Source: Oscillospiraceae bacterium
GTDB lineage: Bacteria; Bacillota; Clostridia; Clostridiales; Clostridiaceae
Assembly: GCA_009785875.1 (NCBI GenBank)
Contig: WQUF01000213.1
Location: forward strand, 1-5,135
Direction of reading: 5' to 3'
DNA: 5,135 nt
Positions 1 to 5,135 of the stretch are shown here, piece after piece. Under the pieces are notes generated by a model. That model was not told the DNA's origin. It made no database searches and worked only from the letters and a program-made list of their open reading frames with translations. A program made the translations under genes and the position numbers. The first letter of the stretch is position 1. Each line of letters starts with the position of its first letter.

Positions 1-203
1 AAAGGTCCATATTGATTGAGATACTTTACTATTATTGATGATGTGGATAATGGATCTCCTCCATTTGTGTCGAAAGTCACATTAATAGTAGATGGAGGAA
101 TAGATGCTTTTACTTCTAGCTTTTGCGTATTTACTATAAATATTTCTATAAATATAAGAAGCAATAAAAAATTACCTATATTCTTCTTATGCTTTTTATC
201 CAT
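1..203 (-). CDS. Secreted protein with InlB/Flg_new-type B-repeat (N-terminal 67 residues only)
   Basis: This reading frame runs off the left edge of the window, so only 67 residues are visible. The ATG at 203 is chosen because a strong AAGGAGGG ribosome site lies directly upstream. An in-frame ATG at 224 lies upstream of that site and is less likely. Residues 1-8 are basic (MDKKHKKN), 11-25 are strongly hydrophobic, and VKA-S at 31-34 is a plausible signal-peptidase I cleavage site, so the product is probably exported. From residue 42, VTFDTNGGDPL followed by IIVKYLNQYG matches the opening of the InlB B-repeat / Flg_new fold (typically vtFdtnGG...v.yg..yg.lP). That repeat occurs in Firmicute surface and secreted proteins, usually in several copies with a cell-wall or adhesion role. 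The repeat's end and any wall-anchor lie outside the window, so the specific function is unknown. The overlapping plus-strand frame at 16-234 is a shadow. Confidence 0.8.
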   Translation of the reverse strand, partial: MDKKHKKNIGNFLLLLIFIEIFIVNTQKLEVKASIPPSTINVTFDTNGGDPLSTSSIIVKYLNQYGP

Positions 204-365
204 TAATCGCCCTCCTTCAACCATATTTTTATAAATAAATCCAAAACGATTAAAATATGTTCATCATTTTATAAAAAAATTAAAATATATAATAAAATTA
301 ATATTTGCATTTTCTTTTTTTTTATCCAACAGTAAAAAAATATAATTAAAATATTAAACTATAAT

Positions 366-390
366 AAAAAATCCCTCCACATTGGAAGGG
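366..390 (-). terminator. Rho-independent terminator of the GTPase/permease operon
   Basis: Read on the minus strand, CCCTTCC (390-384), a 5-nt loop and GGAGGG (378-373) form a GC-rich stem with one bulged base. It is followed by ATTTTTT. It begins 8 nt after the stop codon of the last operon gene, as expected for an operon-end terminator. About 160 bp of very AT-rich sequence (204-365) follows before the next gene. That stretch presumably holds the promoter of the secreted-protein gene, but I see no convincing -35/-10 pair in it. Confidence 0.85.
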
Positions 391-398
391 TCATTCAA

Positions 399-704
399 TC
401 AATGCAAGAGATCGAAATATACAGATGAATTATTTAAAAATATTAAAATTAAAATTGGAATAATCAGGACATAACAGTGAAATATTCTAAATTTATATTG
501 CACTTTAAATAGCCTAAATATTGAAGCTTCAACCCAAATAAACATGACGATTCCTGAAAAATAAAAATAAGGTATCATCTCAGAAGTTACATAATATTTA
601 TACTTTAAGCTGACGATTAAGTAGTTCAAAATAAAGGCAAAGAAACTAACGCAAATGATTTCTATTAAGACTTGATAATTTATTACTCTCTTTATCTGCT
701 TCAT
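399..704 (-). CDS. Small three-helix membrane protein, like the N-terminal half of YcgQ/TIGR03943 permease subunits
   Basis: The protein has 101 residues. The ATG at 704 is chosen over the longer open frame from 755 because it forms an ATGA overlap with the stop of the upstream permease gene and has a TAGGTGG ribosome site 6 nt away, a usual sign of translational coupling. Three hydrophobic segments are visible at about 12-33, 44-65 and 74-91, with a basic N-terminus (KQIKR) and positive residues between helices. The pattern around helix 2 (YYVTSEMIPYFYFSGIVMF) and the IIPILI in helix 3 resemble the N-terminal membrane region of the YcgQ/TIGR03943 (DUF1980) family. Members of that family are normally encoded next to a UPF0718 permease, as here. 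Those proteins are usually near 280-300 residues and carry a soluble C-terminal domain, which is absent: the frame stops just after helix 3 and is followed at once by the terminator. It is probably a membrane partner of the adjacent permease. The family assignment is by eye and moderate. Confidence 0.75.
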   Translation of the reverse strand: MKQIKRVINYQVLIEIICVSFFAFILNYLIVSLKYKYYVTSEMIPYFYFSGIVMFIWVEASIFRLFKVQYKFRIFHCYVLIIPILILIFLNNSSVYFDLLH

Positions 705-2263
705 ACTATACCACCTAAAATAAAATTGCCAATTAAAAATACATTTAAGAAACATATAATAAATGCTATTAAAATCATCTTCAATATAAATTTTTTTGAA
801 AAGCTTCCTGACAATAAGATAACATTTTTAATATCGATCATTGGACCAAACACTAAAAACCCCATTATGGCACTCATAGGAAATATTGGTCCAAAGCTCC
901 TTGCAATCATAGCATCAGATGATGAACAAAGTGAAAATAAAAATGCGAGCACCATCATGATTAAAAGTGAAACTGCTACCATAGAATTGCTATTAAAATA
1001 TGATTTCTTAATGACTACCTGAAATATTGAAGAAGCAAATGCTCCTATTAATAAAAACTTACCTACACTAAAAAATTCCATTTGAGAATGGCGAAGGAAA
1101 AGTCCAATTTTACTTGTTATAGTATTTACACTTTCTGTTCCATCAAAGCAGCCACAATTGCATAATGTACTATCAAAACCTAGACTTAATGGCTTTTCTT
1201 TAGTAGGGAAAATATAAAATGCCAGTCCAATTAAAACTGATGTTATTATTCCAAGCCCTAAGCGTGTAAACACTATTAAAAGGTCTCCATTAAACGCATA
1301 ATAAGTGGATAATATGACAACTGGATTGATTATTGGAGAAGCTGTCATAAATGTAATAGCTACATAAATTGGGATCCCCTTTTTTATGAGGCTTTTAAAT
1401 ATGGGAATAGCTGCGCAATCGCAAACCGGTAATAAAAATCCAAATATTATAGCATATAGTAAACCTGGGCCTAATTTCTTTGGAAACCTTTTTTCCATGG
1501 TTTCTTTGGAAATAAAAATCTGTATAAATGAAGAAATTAAAACTCCAATGAGCAAAAATGGAATGGATTCTAATAAAACGCTTAGAAACATTGTTAAAAT
1601 TAAATTAATTGGTATGTTAATTTTGATTAAAAATGGTATAAATAAAATATAAGCAAGAATAAATAATAAAATCCCAAGTAAAAAGCGTTCTATTTGATTG
1701 TTTCCTCTATGAAAGATATGCTTATAAATATTTTTATCTTCTTCCATTTTAAATATTTTGCTGCTTGCGTTTATGCTATGTATCATCCGCTTAATTCTCT
1801 GAAAATCACTTCTTTTATCTGCATTCCTAATGACTAAGATATCGCAATTTGAAAGCTGTTCAGTTACTGCTCCCCCTATCTTTAAAATTAGATTTTCAAA
1901 GTTACGTGCAGAAGCTATATGTATTACTTTTTTTAAAAAACATGCTTTATATAATGATGGATTTAGAAACAATTCATAGAGCACTGAAAATTTAACGATA
2001 CCGTTCCATTCAATCCATATTTCATTTGGCTTTATTTCTTTTAACTTCTCATAGATATAATATGCAATATCATTTCCTTCGCCTTCAAAATCCTTTTTTT
2101 TAATTTTCATTATACTGAGATTGATTTTAAAGCTAATTTCTTCCTCTCCAGATTCAAATTGAATGAGCAAAGTTCTTACAGCAGAGTCTTTTAAAATTTT
2201 ATTTAGAAATGTAGTCTTGCCTTCCCCTAAAAAACCAGTGATAACATATACAGGTATTTTCAT
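701..2263 (-). CDS. Fusion of divergent CobW-like GTPase domain and UPF0718/ArsP_1-type permease
   Basis: The protein has 520 residues and two parts. Residues 1-185 are a CobW/G3E-like P-loop domain. Walker A is GFLGEGKTT (10-18), followed by LLIQFESGEEEI (32-43) where CobW has IEN-D/E-FG, IWIEWNGI (82-89) at the Walker B/IExSG position, and LVIRNADK (143-150) near the usual NKxD. The CxCC metal motif is missing (DFEGEGND, 58-65). Residues 190-520 are a permease with about eight or nine membrane helices. Family hallmarks are LPVCDCAAIPIF (278-289), ASPIINP (308-314), SLCSSSDA (444-451) and VFGPMIDIKN (471-480). A loop at 353-395 carries CNCGC (368-372). UPF0718 permeases are otherwise usually stand-alone proteins of roughly 300-350 residues. 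One characterised relative, ArsP, exports trivalent organoarsenicals; the substrate here is unknown. ATG at 2263 follows the upstream stop by 5 nt, with a GGGAG ribosome site inside that gene's end. One frame runs through both domains, so this is a true fusion unless the read is wrong. Confidence 0.9.
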   Translation of the reverse strand: MKIPVYVITGFLGEGKTTFLNKILKDSAVRTLLIQFESGEEEISFKINLSIMKIKKKDFEGEGNDIAYYIYEKLKEIKPNEIWIEWNGIVKFSVLYELFLNPSLYKACFLKKVIHIASARNFENLILKIGGAVTEQLSNCDILVIRNADKRSDFQRIKRMIHSINASSKIFKMEEDKNIYKHIFHRGNNQIERFLLGILLFILAYILFIPFLIKINIPINLILTMFLSVLLESIPFLLIGVLISSFIQIFISKETMEKRFPKKLGPGLLYAIIFGFLLPVCDCAAIPIFKSLIKKGIPIYVAITFMTASPIINPVVILSTYYAFNGDLLIVFTRLGLGIITSVLIGLAFYIFPTKEKPLSLGFDSTLCNCGCFDGTESVNTITSKIGLFLRHSQMEFFSVGKFLLIGAFASSIFQVVIKKSYFNSNSMVAVSLLIMMVLAFLFSLCSSSDAMIARSFGPIFPMSAIMGFLVFGPMIDIKNVILLSGSFSKKFILKMILIAFIICFLNVFLIGNFILGGIV

Positions 2264-2268
2264 AGAAT

Positions 2269-3189
2269 TTACACTCCCAAGAGAACTCTATGCAATTCTT
2301 CTCCTTTTAAATTTTTCCCAATAATGCAAATCATATCTCCTTTTGAATCGCAGCTAGTTATGCTCACCGATCCTTTTATATATTGTACATTTAAATAGCC
2401 ATTAAGCCCTTTCACTATTCCCTTTAGCCGTACAACATCTCCGATATTATTATTCTCTAATTTTAGTATATTTTTTTTCAAATCATCAGGCAAAAATATT
2501 CTATTAGTCCTAATGGTCACGGTGTCAAAAACATCCTTTGCTTCATGAGAGTTATCATTGTTACAATGATGGTCATTTTCTACAGGTTTTATTTTATCCT
2601 TCCTGTTTAAATCTAAAATTTCTGCTGGTTTAATGGCATTCCAGGTTTTTGAGATGATTTTAGAATTTTTATTTACGCTTTTTATTAAAGATACTGCTTC
2701 ATTTATTTTGTCTGGAAATTCATCAACGTGGCTGAGGATTACCGTATCAGCATGCTCAATTTGATCGATGAAAAATTCTCCAAAATTCTCCATATACATT
2801 TTACATCGTTTTACATCTACAACTGTAACTTTAGATTTTATCTTTACTAAATTTTTAATTCTACCATCATCAAAAGCTTTTAGTATATCTGAAAGTTTCC
2901 CCACCCCTGAAGGTTCTATTATGATTTTATTAGGGTTATATTCTTTAATTAGTTCAGCACACGCTTTCACAAAGTCTCCAGAAAGGCTGCAGCATATACA
3001 TCCAGAGTTAATTTCCTTTACTTTTATCTTCGACGATTCTAGAAGAGCGGCATCTACGTTAATATCACCAAAATCATTTTCAATTAAGACGATTTTATTC
3101 GATTTAAAATGTTCACTTAAAAGTTTCTGAATCAATGTGGTCTTTCCGGAACCTAAAAAACCTGAAACAATATATATTTCTGTAAACAC
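2269..3189 (-). CDS. CobW/YjiA-type (COG0523) metallochaperone GTPase
   Basis: The protein has 306 residues, a normal length for the family. The N-terminal GTPase domain shows Walker A GFLGSGKTT (10-18), IENDFGDINVD (36-46), the metal-binding CxCC motif in GCICCSL (63-69), Walker B/switch IIIEPSGVGK (89-98), and LSHVDEF (152-158) where the base-specificity NKxD normally sits. A linker at 205-216 (NDHHCNNDNSHE) is His/Cys-containing, and a CobW_C-type domain covers about 220-305. G3E GTPases use GTP hydrolysis to deliver metals such as zinc, cobalt or nickel to client proteins; which metal applies here cannot be read. The start is GTG at 3189, with AAGGAGG about 11 nt upstream and no closer ATG in frame. 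It is the first gene of a minus-strand operon with the GTPase-permease fusion and a small membrane protein, so the client may be that transporter. It is probably cytosolic or recruited to the membrane. The SHVD replacement suggests relaxed or altered nucleotide recognition (inference). Confidence 0.93.
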   Translation of the reverse strand: MFTEIYIVSGFLGSGKTTLIQKLLSEHFKSNKIVLIENDFGDINVDAALLESSKIKVKEINSGCICCSLSGDFVKACAELIKEYNPNKIIIEPSGVGKLSDILKAFDDGRIKNLVKIKSKVTVVDVKRCKMYMENFGEFFIDQIEHADTVILSHVDEFPDKINEAVSLIKSVNKNSKIISKTWNAIKPAEILDLNRKDKIKPVENDHHCNNDNSHEAKDVFDTVTIRTNRIFLPDDLKKNILKLENNNIGDVVRLKGIVKGLNGYLNVQYIKGSVSITSCDSKGDMICIIGKNLKGEELHRVLLGV

Positions 3190-3225
3190 TATTTTTATAT
3201 CCTCCTTGATATCTTTTGCTATTCA

Positions 3226-3280
3226 ATTATATTTAGAAAATTATGAATTTATACTAAGTTTTGATAAATAGATTACTCAA
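3226..3280 (-). promoter_or_regulatory. Candidate promoter of the GTPase/permease operon
   Basis: Two alternatives lie upstream of the GTG at 3189. One has TTGAGT (3280-3275), an 18-nt spacer and TAGTAT (3256-3251). The other has a perfect TATAAT (3231-3226) without a recognisable -35 box. Both are compatible with a short leader. AT-rich DNA gives many chance hits, so the exact start is uncertain. Confidence 0.35.
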
Positions 3281-3284
3281 ACTT
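3256..3284. promoter_or_regulatory. Imperfect inverted repeat between divergent genes, possible operator
   Basis: AAGTTTTGA (3256-3264) and TCAAACTT (3277-3284) are inverted copies apart from one extra T, with 12 nt between them. The right arm overlaps the candidate -35 boxes of both divergent promoters, which would suit a repressor site. It does not match the Bacillus Zur or the AdcR consensus as I know them. Such repeats also arise by chance in AT-rich DNA. Confidence 0.25.
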
Positions 3285-3312
3285 CGCACAAAAAAATGTA
3301 CCTCTATATAAT
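3283..3312 (+). promoter_or_regulatory. Candidate promoter of the zinc-ribbon repeat gene
   Basis: TTCGCA (3283-3288), an 18-nt spacer and TATAAT (3307-3312) form a plausible sigma-A type promoter about 50 nt before the GTG start. Two further TATAAT copies at 3312-3317 and 3322-3327 make the -10 assignment ambiguous. The -35 box matches only 4 of 6 consensus bases. Confidence 0.4.
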
Positions 3313-3359
3313 ATAATGAACTATAATATTAATAAAGGAAAGCTTAAGGATGTGAAATA

Positions 3360-3767
3360 GTGGCAAAACAAATAGATTTAACAGGACAAAAATTTGAACA
3401 ATTAACTGTTATCAAGCCAACTAGCAAACGCAAAAACAAATATACTGTTTGGGAATGTAGATGTGATTGCGGTAATATTATTGAAGTAGATACTCAAAGA
3501 TTAAAAACGGGTTATGCAAAATCATGTGGATGCATAGTTGCTAAGCCAAGAAAAGATATAACTGGTCAAAAATTTGGGAGATTGACAGTCATTAGCCATG
3601 CAGCTGAACTACGAAATAATGAACATACTGTATGGATATGCAAATGTGATTGTGGAAATATAGTCAAAGTCAATATTAGCCAATTAACATCAGGAAATAC
3701 AAAATCATTATTAAAAGGAATAAATAGTTATGCTAAAGGAAAAAGATATAGAAAAGGATATATATGA
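3360..3767 (+). CDS. Phage-type protein with two tandem CxCxCG zinc-ribbon-like repeats, second one incomplete
   Basis: The protein has 135 residues. GTG at 3360 is supported by AAGGA 9 nt upstream. It is built of two copies of one unit. Copy 1 (6-58) has DLTGQKFEQLTVI, WECRCDCGN (31-39) and SCGC (55-58). Copy 2 (66-116) has DITGQKFGRLTVI, WICKCDCGN (92-100) and then TKS. This unit is common in Firmicute phage and prophage proteins, often alongside AP2 or HNH domains, where it probably binds zinc and DNA. In copy 2 the final CGC is absent and Ser116 is followed directly by LLKG, as if nine bases had been lost in frame, so its metal site is probably broken. A lysine/arginine-rich tail (118-135) follows. 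No phage genes flank it, so it looks like a stranded mobile-element gene facing opposite to its neighbours. Its specific function is unknown. Confidence 0.8.
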   Translation: MAKQIDLTGQKFEQLTVIKPTSKRKNKYTVWECRCDCGNIIEVDTQRLKTGYAKSCGCIVAKPRKDITGQKFGRLTVISHAAELRNNEHTVWICKCDCGNIVKVNISQLTSGNTKSLLKGINSYAKGKRYRKGYI

Positions 3768-3772
3768 ACAAG

Positions 3773-3803
3773 AAAAAATAATCGCCCTGTTACGCCACAG
3801 GGC
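3773..3803 (-). terminator. Rho-independent terminator downstream of kptA
   Basis: GCCCTGT and ACAGGGC form a perfect 7-bp stem (3803-3797 with 3790-3784) around a 6-nt loop. On the minus strand it is followed by GATTATTTTTT, a reasonable U-tract. It lies about 70 nt after the kptA stop. Read on the plus strand the same hairpin directly follows the zinc-ribbon gene but lacks a T-run, so it would be a weak terminator in that direction. Confidence 0.75.
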
Positions 3804-3876
3804 TAATTCTGTATAAAATACCGTATTTGGCAACTGCATTTGCGTCTCTCTTGCCTTCTTTTAATATTTTATTATA
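3790..3876 (-). pseudogene. Orphan protein-like 3' tail running into the terminator (possible gene remnant)
   Basis: Between kptA and its terminator, the minus strand holds an open frame of 28 codons with no ATG, GTG or TTG start near its beginning. It ends with KYGILYRISPVA and a TAA inside the hairpin loop. The composition is much more protein-like and GC-richer than neighbouring spacer DNA. A stop codon lying inside a terminator is what one would expect from the last part of an older gene whose 5' portion is gone. It is not a frameshifted end of KptA, which already has its normal length. I do not recognise the family. Alternatives are a structured RNA 3' end (GGCAA...TTGCC and AAATAC/GTATTT pairings exist here) or chance. 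Confidence 0.3.
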
Positions 3877-4438
3877 TTATTTCCATATAATCCCCAAATT
3901 CTATGTATTTCACTGGCACATTATCAGTCAAGTATACGCCATTTTCTGATAAATAAAATTTACATCCATCATTATGCATTGCCTTAGAATCAATAATCAA
4001 TACAACTGGTTTTCCGTGACGACTCCCTACTTTAAATGCTGTTTTTTCGTCTAAAGATAGATGGACATAGTTTCTGTTTTGCTTTAATAAACCTAGTTTT
4101 TTGATGCTATTAATGAATCTACTAGCCGTTCCATGATATAAAGTATCTGGTGGAATTATCTCTTTAAGTTCTACATCAACATCTATTGAATGCCCTTGGT
4201 TTGCTCTGATCTTTGTTTTATCTTCATTGAAGCTGTATCTCTTTTTATCGTTTGTATCCACGATGTTCTCTAATATTTTCATGTTTATTTTATATCTTGA
4301 TTTTTTCATGGCTTCCAATAATTCAGATACATCAGCATAACCTTTCTCATCTAATTTTATACCAATAGATTCAGGGTTGTGCCTCAATAAATAACTTAGC
4401 GTTTTACCAAGCTTAATATTTTCATCTATAAATATCAT
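3872..4438 (-). CDS. kptA: RNA 2'-phosphotransferase (Tpt1/KptA family)
   Basis: The protein has 188 residues, full length for bacterial KptA (about 180). Family enzymes transfer an internal RNA 2'-phosphate to NAD+, giving ADP-ribose 1'',2''-cyclic phosphate and nicotinamide. In eukaryotes this finishes tRNA splicing; the bacterial role is not settled. Visible motifs in order are LSYLLRHNPE (14-23, with the conserved Arg-His pair), RANQGHS (78-84, Arg and His of the active site), LYHGT (100-104), HLS (126-128), VGSRHGKPVVL (137-147) and FYLSENGVYLTDNVP (161-175). The N-terminal winged-helix-like RNA-binding part is about 1-90 and the ADP-ribosyltransferase-like NAD part about 95-188. All expected catalytic residues appear present, so it is probably active. 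The ATG at 4438 has AGGAAGGA immediately upstream, an unusually tight spacing. It lies 89 nt downstream of livF with no terminator seen between them, so read-through is possible, but no functional link is evident. Confidence 0.96.
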   Translation of the reverse strand: MIFIDENIKLGKTLSYLLRHNPESIGIKLDEKGYADVSELLEAMKKSRYKINMKILENIVDTNDKKRYSFNEDKTKIRANQGHSIDVDVELKEIIPPDTLYHGTASRFINSIKKLGLLKQNRNYVHLSLDEKTAFKVGSRHGKPVVLIIDSKAMHNDGCKFYLSENGVYLTDNVPVKYIEFGDYMEII

Positions 4439-4484
4439 TCCTTCCTAAATATAAAATACCATACATATCAGCCACATCCTCTAC

Positions 4485-4520
4485 TATTCATTATTACCAT
4501 TATTCAATATTCATTATTCA
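4485..4520. repeat. Short AT-rich direct repeat between livF and kptA
   Basis: The 11-mer TATTCATTATT occurs exactly at 4485-4495 and 4508-4518. CATTATTCA occurs at 4498-4506 and 4512-4520, so the tract is an irregular interleaved repeat of ATTCATTATT-like units. It probably reflects low-complexity slippage in spacer DNA. I see no hairpin, and it is too short and irregular for a CRISPR array. Confidence 0.55.
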
Positions 4521-4527
4521 CTGCTAC

Positions 4528-5135
4528 TTACCCCCCAAGATATGCCTTTTTCACATCATCATTATCCAAAAGCTCCTCAGCCTTACCTTCAAGTATTAAG
4601 CTCCCATGCTCTAAAATATAGCCTCGTTTAGCTATTGACAGCGCAAGGTTTGCATTTTGTTCAACGAGCAAAATAGTAGTCTTTCTGAGGTTAATCTTTT
4701 GAATGAGCTTAAAGACCTCCTCCACAAGTACTGGAGACAATCCCATAGATGGTTCATCTAAAAGAAGAAGCTTTGGTCTGTTCATAAGAGATCTCGCCAT
4801 AGCAAGCATCTGCTGTTCCCCTCCTGAAAGCGTCCCTGCCATCTGATTTTTCCTGGATTTAAGTATAGGAAACGTCTCGTATATCTCTTCAATATCTTTT
4901 TTTACTTCCGGCTTATCTTTCCTTAAAAAGCTTCCCATCTGCAAATTCTCATAGACGGACATATCGAGGAAAAGCCTTCTGCCTTCTGGAACCTGGCTTA
5001 TCCCTAAGCTTACAATATTAACAGGCGAAGCATTTGTAATATCCTTACCTAAAAATGTTATAGATCCGGATTCGATAGGTTGAATCCCTGAAATAGCTCT
5101 TAAAGTAGTGCTCTTGCCTGCGCCATTGGAACCTA
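4528..5135 (-). CDS. livF: Branched-chain amino-acid ABC transporter ATPase LivF (N-terminus cut by window edge)
   Basis: The visible frame gives 201 residues and runs off the right edge, so perhaps 35 N-terminal residues are missing from the usual ~235. An internal Met (at 4962) is not the start, because the frame continues upstream through Walker A. Motifs, in visible numbering, are GSNGAGKSTT (1-10, Walker A), ISQVPEGRRLF (45-55, Q-loop region), LSGGEQQ (102-108, ABC signature), LLLLDEPSMGLSP (122-134, Walker B and D-loop) and LLVEQNANLAL (155-165). The VEQN in place of a switch-region His and the AYLGG C-terminus are typical of LivF. It would act at the inner face of the membrane with LivG, the LivH/LivM permeases and a binding protein. 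Those genes, if present, are upstream, beyond 5135. As the last gene of such an operon it has no clear terminator after its stop. LivF-type ATPases of urea or other amide transporters (UrtE-like) cannot be fully excluded. Confidence 0.93.
   Translation of the reverse strand, partial: GSNGAGKSTTLRAISGIQPIESGSITFLGKDITNASPVNIVSLGISQVPEGRRLFLDMSVYENLQMGSFLRKDKPEVKKDIEEIYETFPILKSRKNQMAGTLSGGEQQMLAMARSLMNRPKLLLLDEPSMGLSPVLVEEVFKLIQKINLRKTTILLVEQNANLALSIAKRGYILEHGSLILEGKAEELLDNDDVKKAYLGG

Noticed and set aside
16..234. Plus-strand open frame of 72 codons
   Set aside because: It is antisense to the minus-strand signal-peptide/B-repeat gene, which has a strong ribosome site and a recognisable domain; the plus frame has neither.
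204..365. Small RNA or gene in the AT-rich spacer
   Set aside because: The stretch is low-complexity A/T runs with no stable GC-containing hairpin, ribosome site or coding frame.
705..755. Extra 17 N-terminal residues for the small membrane protein
   Set aside because: This would overlap the permease gene by 55 bases. The ATGA overlap at 701-704 with its ribosome site is a better start.
672..1022. Plus-strand frame antisense to the permease end
   Set aside because: It is a shadow of the permease gene with no ribosome site or recognisable domain. The frames at 1386-1652 and 2768-3130 are the same kind of shadow.
3190..3359. Zur box, cobalamin or other known riboswitch before the CobW operon
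   Set aside because: No Zur-like palindrome, B12-box or long structured leader can be seen; only a weak inverted repeat is present.
4485..4520. CRISPR-like array
   Set aside because: The units are about 11 bases, AT-only in character, irregularly spaced and lack spacers.
4528..4962. Reading LivF as a short 144-residue protein
   Set aside because: The same frame continues upstream to the window edge and encodes Walker A and the Q-loop, so the Met at 4962 is internal.

Overview
The window is AT-rich, with strong AGGAGG-type ribosome sites, short intergenic gaps and an LIV-type ABC ATPase. Its codon use and protein content suggest a low-GC Firmicute, most likely a clostridium. This is inference from style and homology recognised by eye, not from a search. 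All genes except one are on the minus strand.

Layout. (a) 1-203: the start of a secreted protein with a signal peptide and the beginning of an InlB/Flg_new-type B-repeat, cut by the window edge. (b) 366-3189: a compact three-gene minus-strand operon. Reading in its own direction, it holds a complete CobW/YjiA-type metallochaperone GTPase (3189-2269), a 520-residue fusion of a divergent CobW-like GTPase domain to a UPF0718/ArsP_1-type permease (2263-701), and a 101-residue three-helix membrane protein (704-399) resembling only the N-terminal membrane part of the YcgQ/TIGR03943 family. The genes are separated by 5 nt and then overlap by ATGA. The operon ends in a rho-independent terminator at 390-366. 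(c) 3190-3359: a divergent promoter region with an imperfect inverted repeat. (d) 3360-3767: the only plus-strand gene, a phage-type protein with two tandem CxCxCG zinc-ribbon-like repeats, the second of which has lost its final Cys-Gly-Cys. (e) 3773-3876: a good minus-strand terminator with a protein-like orphan reading frame running into it. (f) 3872-4438: kptA, an RNA 2'-phosphotransferase. (g) 4485-4520: a small AT-rich direct repeat. (h) 4528-5135: livF, the branched-chain amino-acid ABC transporter ATPase, lacking only its extreme N-terminus because of the window edge.

How the genes may work together. The three-gene operon is the most interesting part. A CobW-family GTPase with an intact CxCC metal site, a second GTPase domain physically joined to a permease, and a small partner membrane protein look like one membrane-associated device for moving or allocating a metal or thiophilic substrate. 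Direction and substrate cannot be read from the sequence. kptA and livF are probably independent of it.
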